This document shows positions 48,880 through 60,800 of a DNA stretch of 64,000 bases, piece by piece. The first letter of the stretch is position 1. Each line of letters starts with the position of its first letter. This DNA is from Asterochloris sp. CNOR1 (lineage: Eukaryota; Chlorophyta; Trebouxiophyceae; Trebouxiales; Trebouxiaceae): the NCBI GenBank assembly GCA_963969365.1, contig OZ017751.1, positions 868,001 to 932,000 on the forward strand, given 5' to 3'. The notes under the pieces were generated by a model that saw only the letters and a list, made by a program, of their open reading frames with translations, was not told the origin of the DNA and ran no database searches. The position numbers and the translations under genes were made by a program.

Positions 48880-51800
48880 CTATAGACACTCCTGAGCAAG
48901 AGCCTGTATCTGCTTCTCGGCCAGGGCTGCCACATCGACGTACTCTGCTGCAGGCTTGCGCCAAGTGGTCTGAGTTCTGTCAGGCATCAGAGGATTGCCT
49001 GTGGCAGGTCCGCACAGGCGAATGTAGTCTTCCAGCACGTCCCACAGCTGGATGCTGGTGAGCTGAGACCGATTGGAGGACAGGAACCTGCAGGCACACA
49101 CATGCTGCTGGTGTCGCTGCAGTGATCAAGCAGTGCGTCTCACAGCTTGTGAAGCATGAAGAGTTGCAGACATGCACAGGCAAAGCTGGTGAGATTGCTG
49201 CCCACAAACAGCAGCAGCGAGTGCAAGGCTGATCGCTTACACAGGCCTGCAAGCAGCTGCCGCCTGCACACTGGGGAAAAGTTTTGGACTGAAGCGTGAC
49301 CTGTCCCCAGATGCATAGCCATGTGCCCCTGATCAGGCAACAGCAAGGGGGACCCTTGTCCTGGAGTCTGCACAACAAAAGGATGGCAGACCGCATGGCA
49401 TTCTGCTCTGCGTGCAGGTTGGCAGCTCTGTGAACACCGTCCAAGTCACTTCTGGTGCTGGGCCAACACCCCCCTGCCCATGATGTGACGGCAGCAGCCC
49501 AAAAGGCCTTTCTTGGCGGTTGTGCAGATCACCTCTGGTAGACAGCCCGTGCCTCCTGCTGCATGAGCGCCAGATCACAACTGACCTCACAGTATGTTGA
49601 TCACAACTCTGCAAGGCAATTGGCGCGACACAGCTCACCTCTGGTAGCCGGTCTGTTCATGCTCCCCCCAGGACTAGATCAGGGTCAAAACCGTCACAGC
49701 CTGCAACTTTCCTTTCTGGCGGTCATGCAGCCTGCCCTCTACCCCCCATCACCAGATCAAAGCTTGAGAGTCGATGCCTGCATGGCAGCCACCAGGCGCC
49801 ACGCAGCTCGTACCTGGTAATCAGCCCACGTTTCCTGCTGCACAAGGACTGGACCAGAGCTGCAGTTTCTGCATTCAGGTCACACTCTGACAGGGCACTC
49901 GACGCCAGGCGTTTCACCTCTGGTAGACATTGCGCGCCTCCTGCTCCCCGCAGAGCCACTCCTGCAGCAGGTCCACGTCCATGCTGGCCAGCTGGCTTCG
50001 CAGCTCTGCATCCCCTACCGTGCTCAACGGCACGACGGAGCTGCCCCTTGAAGGCAGTGCAATATATTCCGCGGCTGTAGACCGGAGCAGACTGTCCCCA
50101 TCGTCACCTGCATGCAGCACAAGCACATCGCACTTGCCTCCTGCAAATGGTTTGTTGCAGCCCAGGACACTTGACCACTGACATTTGCACGTGCCTGGTC
50201 AGACGCATTTCAGCATTGCCTCAGCCTCAGTGCAGCTGATTCCGGCCACTCAGCAGCCCCTGACGCTGACCTGCTACAACAGCCTCAGCTGCAGGAGAGA
50301 GGTTGCAATGTGTACCTGAAGAGCTGGATTGGGACATCTTGCTGTGCTGCATCAGCAGCTGCTGCTGCGCACCCCCAGAGGGGCTGCCTCCCTCTGCAAG
50401 CTCTGTGCTCCCCTCATTGGCTGCTGACAGGAGTTCAGCAGGAGAGGGTGGGCTGGAAGGGCCAGAGAAGGAACGCTGCGGTGGACCCCACCAGGTCTGC
50501 AGACTGGAAGGGATGCCAAGCGACGCCTGCATCAGACACAAGTCAACCGTCTTCAGTGCAAGGCTTTCCTTAGTGGGTATCAGGGGCACTGCTCTTGTAG
50601 TGCGGCCTCTATGACAATATGACCGGCCCCAGTACGAGCTCTGCCACCTGAGCTGGAGCCTGAGCGGTGCTCCACGCACGCAGCTTTGGTACATTGCCTG
50701 ATGTGTGAGTGGTGATGCACCTGCTGCTGCATGCGCTGATGGTCTGCAGCAGGGAAACCCGCAAAACCTCACAGCATCAGGCGCCCTGCCCAAAGAGGCT
50801 GTGCAACCAATTGCCATGTAAAGTGCAGGGCTGAAGGACTCGTGACTCTCAAGGCCCCTCTCCGACCAAGTATGGAGAAACCCTGAACTCCAGGCCAAAG
50901 GAGCGCTTGCCTGCACTGCAGAGTTGCTGCCTCCCCGCTGAAGGAACGCTGCCAGGTCCGGCACCTGCCCCACGGGCCGGCGCCCGTGAGCGAAGCTGCC
51001 ACCTGACTCTGTGGGCAGCACCACCTCACTCCTGGACCCTGCAGACAGTGATTCACCCCTGGCAGAGGGGCCATACAACAGCTGTGGGTAATCACTTCCC
51101 TGCCCGATGTCGCTCAGCCAGTATGCATGCAGGGCTGCACACACGTCATGGGTTGATGATCACAAGACAGGATCTCAAGAGCATGCCCAAAATGGAATGC
51201 CTATCCTCAGGGTGGTTCACATGCTGAGGGACCAGCACTTGCTCTCCAGCCTGATGGTCGGCATGCCCCCAAGAAGCCAGCAGGTAAGGCCCTACGAAGA
51301 CACCAGAATGACATGCACTGATCAAACTGGAACAGGGACAAACCTCAAACACAGCTTGTGGGCGCCCTGCCCTCTCCTGCGGCTGCAGTGGACCTGAGCG
51401 CATCAAGGACACCCAAACAGAGGAGACTCACTTGTCAGCCTGGTTGACGGGGAGGCGTTAAGTGGACCAGGCTTGGCTCCTGCGTGCCCCTCTCGCGAGT
51501 GTGCTGCTGCAGAGGAACTCCAGCGCATCAAGGGCAGCCTGGGCAGCGCCATGCGCCTCTGCAGCGGCCGCGCCGCGCCGCTCAAGCGCACGCTGAAGCT
51601 CTGCCGCCAACGCCGCAGCGGGTGCTCCTGCGCTGCAGGCAGGAGGGACAACCTGTCAGACTTCCTCAAGGTGCTGCTGTTCAGCAGGCAATGTTTTGAA
51701 GGTGCCGTAAATATGTGGGGGCAGGACCAGTGTTCTGAGGGTACATGTGATCTTGGGCGCAGCATGGACACTACGGTGTGCTGCTGATGAATTCCATCCA

Positions 51801-54800
51801 GAAGCAACTGTGCAAGCTGAGAGCCCCAGCACGCTGCAGCATCAGCAGCATTGTGCCTCAGCCTGAGAGCTACAGCTCCAGACAGCGACACAGTGTTGCT
51901 GTATGCAGCTGTAGCCTGGTGTTTGAGCGCTGTTGGGCAGGTGCAACAGTGTTGGCAGCCCCAGCGAAAGCACAAGCAATTTCCCAGCTCAAGGGCCAAA
52001 TGGCCACATGAGCTTTGGAGCCGTCTCAGCCAGCTGTGGAGACAAGTCAGCCCTGGCAGCCTCATCGACACCCACTGAGCCCAAGAGCCTGCATAAGCTG
52101 TTAAGATCCCTTAGCTGGCTGTGGGCAGCCCCCCTCAAGTCAACACACAGTAAGCCCGAGAGCCTGCAGAAGCTTTCAACATGCCTGATTGCGCTGCACG
52201 GGGCGGTGGCCGGCGCATGGGCCTCAGACCCTGCACCAGCTTTGAGCACATCTCACCTGGCTGTGCAGGGGCCCCTGTACTGGTGGCCCTAGCAAATGCA
52301 GGGTAGCTCAGCGGCGGTGATGCCATGCCAGCGGGCTCTGCACCGTCCGCATGCTGCTGCGCCACCTCCGCCATCTGAGCATCCAGGGACAGGCCGCGCG
52401 GCAGCATGCCAGCTGCCATTCTCTGCAGCCAGGGCCATGTAGCAGGCTCAGAGACAGGCAGCAGCAGTACAAACACATGGCTGAGCAGATGCAGTCCTGT
52501 GCAGGAGTGGATAGCAGGGCATCACGATACACCACAAACAGTGCTGGCATTCCCAGACGCTTGCAGAGATTGGAGAACATGCTGCAGACACAGCAGCGTG
52601 CAGATCCCTGATGCAACTGATATTGTTGCCTCTCAGCTGGGCGTTCAAGCGCCATCTCAAGGCGCACGCAAGCAGCTGTCTGCACCAGAGGCACAAAGGC
52701 AGCACACCTGCAGCTGCGGTGCGGTGGCTGCCCCATTGGGTGGCGTTGTCGCCCCCACAGTCAAGCTGGAAGGCCAAGGGGATGCTGGCAAACCAGGCGT
52801 GTCTGCCCTCAGACGGGGAGCAGAGAAAGTGCGCGACAGCATGCTGGAGGGGGGCCCCAGCGGCGACCTGCCGTTCCCGCCAAGCAGGCTGCTGGTCCTG
52901 TGCAGCAGGCACAGGAGAAGCATATTGTGCATGGCGGAGTGCACAGCTCAATGGCATGCTGGAGGGAGGCAATACCGGGACTCCAGCAGGCAGGCTGCCA
53001 GTCCCTGGACAGCAGGGCAAGCCGGCAAGCTAACAGACAGCATGCCAGACCATTTATGCGGCAGCATGGTCGAGGCTGCCAGCCCCACTCAACTACCTAC
53101 CCGCAGGATGCTGGGTGCTGGACAGCAGCACGAGGCTGAGGCACGCTGGTTCTCTGCATGGGTACATGACCCGCGTGTTTGAAGCAGGTGCTAGCTTCAG
53201 AGCTGCTGACATTTGCACACCAGCACAGGCATTCAATCCTGCACATTGGTCACAGTCGACAGCTTCACACGATGCAGCATCGCCGCCGCAAGGGCACATA
53301 ATCTGGCAAGTAGTAAGCGGCCCGCGCTGTACCTGGCAAGGTCTGAGCTGCCTGCAAAGGGCGTGGTGGCGGCCTCAGTGAAAGGGTGCCAGTCTGAACC
53401 CGAGGAGCGCTGCAGGCTGGCCACATCTGAGTCTGTCTCAGCCAGGCTACTCAGCTGTCCCCCTGAGGGCACATGCAGCAGGCCTGACTGATCGGGAGCT
53501 GCAGCCAGGCACACTGAGAGTCAGGTTGGCCCTGTGTGCAGAAGCGTCAGATGCTGCCCCACATGGGCAGCAGGCACCCTCAAAGGCAGCACCAAGCAGA
53601 ATGGCCCCCCAGCACAATGCTGCTGTCTGCCAGCAAGCTGCTGGTCTGGCTAGTTTGAAGGACAGTTAGAACGGTCAAGCTGCTATCAACAGATCCCTGA
53701 ACCTGAAGAAGGCATGCTCAGCTGCTGCCCATCTGTAACAGCAGGGCCAACGTCACAACATCCCAGTGCAACCTCTCAACAAAACCTGAGCAAGGCAGCT
53801 CCCTAGCTCCCCCAACCACCCAGCAGAGCCAGGCGACAGGTCAGCTCAAAGGGCTGGTGTGCAGTGACTCGTTGTCATCCCGTTGTCAGTGTTTGTGCCG
53901 AAGCGCTTTGTTTCTTTCAAGCCCGCCCAGCCATGCAGCAGCAGCTGACGTCACCCAGGGAAGGGAGGGGCAGAAGTCCTTCGAAAGTACTCACTTGCTG
54001 CCCCACTGTCGGTGTCAGTGCTCATGCGCCTCACGCGCACATTGCCGCCCTGCGGTTCCACAGCTGCCACAGTCTCTGCCTGCAGCCGCATGCCCAGAGG
54101 GAAGGCCAGCCACTGGGGCAGTGAGTGCTTGTGGGCGTGCTGCCCCGGGTGCAGGCTGACATGGTGAGGCTTCTTAGACTGCCTCCCAATCATCTTGTCA
54201 AAGGACTCTAGCTTGGGCGGCCTCACAGGAGTGCTCCGGGAGCACAGCAGGCCCTTGTTCAGCACAGTGCCTGGCTGGGAGCTGGAACTGCTGGCAGCTG
54301 GCGCAGCACCACCTTGAGGGGCAGCACTGTAGGCTGCTGTTGCAGCGTCGGCCTGCGGCGCAGCACTGTGACCGTCGGCAGCCGGTGCAGAGTCAGGCAT
54401 GGTGGCTGTGTCCTGGTGTGGGCTGTCTGGCTCGCTGCTGCCTCCTGCCTGCTCCACGCCCAGCAGCAGAGCCCCTTGCTGCTCCAGCAGGCCACCCTCT
54501 GAGCCCAGGGCCTCCCCCACCTCCCCTTTGCAGCTGGGTGTGCCTAGCTGCTGCACCCGCTCAGCAGCTGTGTGCTTGGGCGGCGACACAGCCACTGGGC
54601 CAGTGGCCGGAGCAGCACTGTGGCCCTGAGTGGGCAGAGCAGTAGTGTCTGGGCCCCCTTGAGCTGCAGGCACAGCCCTGCCACCTTGTGCATCATCATC
54701 AGCAGCAGCAGCAGCAGGCGTGCTGCCCTGTTGTGAGTCAGCAGCAGCCTGGGGTGTCATCTGCTGCTGCTGCTGCGGCTGCTCCGCAGGTTGCAGCTGC

Positions 54801-57800
54801 TCAGCAGCCGGGCTGCCCGCATCTCCCTGAGGTTGCTGGGGCTTCTCAGCAGGGCAGGAAGGTGCCTGCTGGACGCCAGCAGATGAGTCTGCTGCCGTCT
54901 GCTGCTGCCGCTGCGCCTCAGCTTTGCCAGACTGAGGCGGCAGGCATTGCGTTGGGGGCGTACTCTGCTCCGCTGACTTGCCCTGCAGCGCCTGCTGCCC
55001 ATCTGCCGCGTCGCGCTGTGCCTGCTGGACCTGACAGTCCACAGCTGCAGCCTGAGCAGTGGCCCTAAACCCATCAGAACTCTTGCTGTCTGGCTCCATA
55101 AACTCTTCTGCCTCCAGCTGTGGCAGCAGCACTGTTGTCTGCTGGCTATCACCTGGTGCAGATCCTTGCGCTGCGGGGCTCTGCTTCTCAGCAGGCTGCT
55201 CGTTGGCTGTACCAGAGGGGGCAGGGTGGTAGAGGTGGTGGCCTGCAAACCAGCCAGAAGGTATATTAGGCCAGTGCTGCTTCTGTGCACCCTGAGCACG
55301 GGCGCAGGCTGCGAGACTTAATGCCACATATCTTGTCCTGGGCTGGCTACAGATCCATGAAGATGCACTGCCTGAATGCAATTTTGGCAGCCATTTAAAG
55401 GTTGTAAGAATCTGGACACTGGTGACTATGTCAGACATGGTATGGGGTAGGGGAACCACCCCAGAGCAGCATGGACACTGTCAGCTGTGCCTGCACCTGG
55501 CACGCAGATGCAGGCAGTGCAGTCGCGCAGGTGCAGGAGCATCTACTGTACAGCTCCCAAAGGGCTGGTTGTCTAGGGGTGGGCCCACATTGCATGCATC
55601 TGTACCATCTCATCTCGGCACACAAAAAACGCTGCTGAACTGGTGCTCCCCAGGGCGGTGCAGTCATCTGTGTGCAGGTGGCAGTCATCGTCCAGCCCAT
55701 AGAGGGACCTACACTAGAGTTGGCTGCCCAGAGGTGGGCACAGGGTTGCATGCCAGCATCATCTGAGGCCAAGTACACTTGCAGATGCAGTGCTCCATGA
55801 GGCTAAGGGGGCAGTGGGTGTCACCTGTGTGCAAATAGTAGTCACTATCTAGCTCCCATAGGGCAGGCTGCCCAGGGGTGGGCACAAAATTGCCCAGGAA
55901 GAGGTTGATGGCGTCCTGCTTGTCAGCATCAGTGTAGGCGTTGGAGTCTGCAGGGGGCAGTGATCAGCTGGTCACTGCACCACAGCGCAGGTCTGCCTCT
56001 TACCGTCCTATGCAGGCAAGCACGTCTGTATGAAAGGGAGAAGGGGCTATCAGCCACAGCTGAACAGGGCCGCATTGCACCCATCAATGTCCAGCAAGGC
56101 ATGTCTGCAGCTGGCTACAGAGCGGGGTCAGCTAGATCTCACTGCCATGCGGCCTGCAGGGAGTGGGATGGGCACGCTGACCGGGACACAGGCTAAGGGC
56201 TGGGGACATGCAACCTGCCGAAAAGAAACTAAGCGTACGATTCAGGGTTTAGTACCGGACAGTTTGAGTGCAGGAGTAGAGCCTGGAGCTGCCCAACATG
56301 GGCAATGCCAGCGCACGACTGTCAAGCAAGGTCACTCACAAAAGCGCCTAATTGACGTCAGGAGCTCCCGAGACTGTGTGGCTGGCTCCCAGTCCCCACG
56401 TTGGCGCTGGAAGAAGGTGCTGTGCGCCTCAGAGCCACCATACTGCAGCGCAGGCAGGCACTTGGTCACGCTGGAGAAGATGCAGTAACACATCATTGAG
56501 GTCTCCTTAGCGCATCTGTGCGCAGGGGAGCAGTGTGTTGCAGTACATGGTGTTACCTCCACTGGGGACTTGACCTCCTCAGTTGTGGGCATGGCTTCAC
56601 AAACTGCAGCTCTAGGATGCAGGCTGACATGCACAAATTTCACAGTCCAGCTAAAGCCTGTGGGGTCGTCACTCTAGCATATGGGTCCTTCTGCTGTTAG
56701 ACCATCATGGTCCAACGGCTGGTGCTTAGCCCCCTGCTGCGCCAATGCCTTCCTCAAATCAGCTGAGAATCCACATGCCCCTTGCAAGCTGTTGCCACAT
56801 ACTTGAAGAAGCATCCAAGGTCCATTGCGCCAGATACTTTAACAGCTGTGGGCTACTGCCAGCTCTTCTGAGCCCACCTGCCGCGCCAGAACATTCCCCA
56901 TGACCTCGTACAGGTCCATCAGCTGCCTCGCCAAGCTGCTGCGCGCATCGAGCTCTGGCCCCTCAGCCAGCCCCAAAGCGTGCAGCTGCCGCCCCAGGGC
57001 CGCCAGGCCAAAGGCAAACTGGGCCACATTGGTGCGGTCCAGGCAGTCGATGCAGTTGGTGCGCAGCACACCATGCTGCAGCTGGACTGCGTGATCCTGC
57101 AAAAATGTGGGCAGGCTCATATGTGGGCCAGGCACAGTGTGGTGGAGGCCACAGAGACGTCGCCAGGCGCTTGGTGCAGCTGAACTGCAAGCTCTTGTCA
57201 AGAAGCCAAGGGGCAGATGCAGCAGTGGTAGGCACTGCCTACCTCTCAGAGTGCAGTGGGCGCTCAATTGTCCTGATACTGTCACAGTGTCTTGTGTTGT
57301 GTTTTATTTTGTTTTGTTTTTCGAACAAGCCCAGGCATCTTGGCTGAACAGCAGAATTTGTGTGCCCTGCTAGCCCAGCATGCATGTGTGGAAAGCCAAC
57401 AATTGCTGTCTGCTCCAGCTGCAGCTCTGCAGAGGCCCAAGCTCTGCTGACCATGATCAGTACTTGCGGGAACCGACCTTTGCACGTCCTTCATGGCAGG
57501 GCCATTCTGCTAATGCACTCATCCAGATCAGTCTCGCCCTGCTCATGCCTAACACCTGTTCTCACCTCCCCCAGCTGGGACCCTCCTGGCACCACAAAAA
57601 TGCCAATGCCCTTGAGGGCCACCTGAATTACTGGCGCTATGTCAGCTAGTATGTGGTTGCCCTGCTGCTTGGCGTGGTAGTTGAAGTCCCAAGGGATGTA
57701 TGAGATGTGCTCCTTGGGACGCCTCTGCAGGCAGCCGTGCAGGCATGTACAGGCAGGCAACAGCAGCTGCCTAGACATGTTGGGAAGCATTACTCTTCAG

Positions 57801-60800
57801 AACACCCCTGCAGGCAGCCCTGCAGGCATCTGCAGAGAAGGGCAGCTGCTGACTGGGTGGCAGACGTTCTGTTGTGCATCCCCACCACAGCAGGACTTGA
57901 CAGCCCAGACAGGTGCATTTAATCCCCCCCAACCCGCACTTAGAAGCTTGTGGAGCCGCTGGAAGCATGTCAGGCTGTGGTGCCTTGAGATTTAGCTGCA
58001 GCGAGCCCTGCAGCTTGGGCAGATGCACTAGAGCCCCCTGAACCCTGATCAGAACGCTTGTGCAGTGCAGCGCACATTTGGCTTTGGATGGGAAACGCCC
58101 TGCTTGGTGCAGAAAGCCTGCCAGGTAACAAACCAATCTGCAGCTCAAGACTGTCACCACCAGGCAGTCCTCACCTGCTGGTTTATGTAGCTGATGGCAG
58201 TGTTAAATTCCTTGCGCAGAATGGTCTCCCTTGGCCGCTTCTCGGCTGACTTCACCAAGCTCAGAACCACAGTTGGGTGTCCATACCTGTCGCCCAGGTC
58301 CTGCAAAACAAATGGCATCGGAAGATGAGCATTGGCCAGGGTTTGCACGAGGCTGCCTAACCTGAGACAACATGCCTGCTCTCCCTCACTTTGCACCCAA
58401 AAGCAAAGCGCAGACAGGGTACAAGGCAGGTATAACTGTCTGCTCAGAACGTTCAAGCAGCACTCTATGGTCAACAGGTGATGCCCATTCTCTGCATCTC
58501 AGGAATTGCTGTCCAGTGCGTTCATTAGGGCATCCACCTGCCAGGGGCTGCGCATCACCCCTCTGCTGTGAAAGCTTAAGCGACACTACCTGCTAGCTGC
58601 ACCTCCTCATCAACTGCGAAGAACCAGTGCTTGTGTTCAGCAGGCCTCACCTCAAAGTGCAGCTGCGTGGCTCGGTACAGAGGGTCAAAGCGCTGCAGCA
58701 GGATGTCAGGCTTCAGCTTGGTTGTCCCCTGCTGCAGCCAGTACAAGGGGATGCTGCCCCGCACCTGCACCAGGGGCAGCCAAGTCAGCCACAACTTGAT
58801 GCTCTGAGCTTAGCTGTCGCAGTAGAGTAAGAGGTGCTGCTGCCCCAGGCAGGTACTACACCTGCATGTCGGAGCCAGTGTGACACCAGCCTGGACATCA
58901 GGGAACAACAGGGGTGTGACCCCAGCAGTGAAGCACAGCTGCATTTCGAGAAGCATGAAGTTTCCTGCCTGCACAGTGGACCACAGTTTGAACACGCCAG
59001 CCTCCCAGAGGGGCAGTGTGCACAGTGCCAAAGCCACATCGAAGCTTGCATATATGGCACACAACAATAGCAGAGGCAGTTTTTGCCCCGGTACATCACT
59101 GCGCGCACAGCGTGGATCCCAGCCCTGGAGCTTGCCTGCACAGCTGAGGACAGCAGCGGCATGCCGGTGCGCCTGTCCTGCCCCGCATGCAGGATCTGCT
59201 CCGTCTCCACGTCATTGGCAACTTGGCCCTTGTCATTCACACCTCGCTTGCGATACCTGCATTGCGCAGGGGAATGTCCTACGCTGAGGCCCTGCTGCAG
59301 CTTCCTGCAAGCACACTTTGCAGGTACCCTGCCATGCGTGAGGTCTCAGAGGCACCGATGCATGCATCTGGCTCGAGAGGCTGCTGCTCTGCTCATGGAA
59401 AGCTGCCTGCTGTAGTGGCACTCTGTGCTCTGTTGCCTTTGCAGACTGAGTATGATCAGCAAGCTGCTGCAGAGCAAGGTGCACCAGTGCTTCAAGGCTG
59501 TTTCTAACAAGCTGCAGTTCACAGTAGGCATGGTGCCAGCAGAGAGCTTACAAATGCACGCAGAGGTGGCCACACAGCACCTGTGTGCCCATAAGCGAGC
59601 AGCTAGCTGACCTAGTGCCAGCAAAGTGCTTGGAGCGCCGACTGACGACAGTCAGCGTGAGCGTCTGTCCCAGCAGCGACAGCGTGCGTTGTTGCCAGAA
59701 GCCGTGAATCAGCGGGATGGCCCAGCGACCATTGCTCAGGGCTTTGCGCAGCGGCCTGCATGAGATGTTATATGCTGCAAGTGTGGTGCTGCAGCTGGCA
59801 AGTTGAGAGGGGCCCCACAGTGATGCAGGGCTGCTGATGTTATGTGCAGCACCGCGTCAGACTGAGTCCCCATTGATCGTAGTGCCACAGAATTGACGCC
59901 GCTCCCCAGCTTGAGGCCATGCATCAGCACCTTGTCAGACTGAGTCTTGCCAAGTAGACAGTGCCACCACTAGGGCCATGCTGCATGCATAAAGCCATGG
60001 GTTGTCCATTGTTGGCCAGGCAGGGCGTGCCAGACATTGCTGCAGCAGCAGGCCGGGCAGCTAGGTAGGTCACAGCACCCATGCCCGACCTGCTCAGGTA
60101 CTCGTTCCAGACAAATCTGCTCTCAAAGCAGTCGTGGGGCTGCTCAGCAGTCAGGCTGGCCTGCAGCGTCTGCCCCAGATTGTAGGTGTAGCTGAAGTAA
60201 AAGTCCTTGTTCAGTTCCACTCCGCTCAGCAGGATCCTGCGATATCGCTTCTCAGCAGCGCAGTCCAGCATCTGCAGGGCAGGCAGGATGGCTTAGCACT
60301 CTGTGCACGCAAGATGCAAGAGAAAGAGATTGCTGCGATACCGCTCCTCTGTAGCGCAGTGTAGCATCTTAGGGCAAGCGGAAATCAGCACATTGTGCAT
60401 GCAAGGCGCCAGGGGTAGAGGTGGCTGCGGAGCTGTTTCTCAGCAGCACAGTACAGGCCCTATAGAAGCAATCACTGAGCTCCACTGTGTCGCTTCTCAG
60501 CCGCGCAGTAAAGGCATTACAGGGCAGCAGCGAGGGGTTTCCAGGTACTGTCTCATTGTGCAAGCACGCAGTCCAGCATCTGGGTACAGGCTGTACTGTT
60601 CAGGCATCGTGCAGTGTCTTGTCGCTTGCAGCAGCAGTGTTGAGCAAGAAAGGCAGCGTAAAGCACAATGCTTTGGGCTCAAGAAAGCAACTGGCCTGCA
60701 ACCGGTAAGCTGCCGCCCACCTTGCCGTTTGACAGCAAAGGCACCAGGGCCGTCTCTGAGATGCCATACACCTTTTGCCCTGCATCACGCAGGAGCGCGC

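Noticed and set aside
51403-52078. Alternative coding readings on both strands near 51480-51690
   Set aside because: Both strands look codon-like because of GC content; I could not choose a frame and left this inside the unresolved SAC part.
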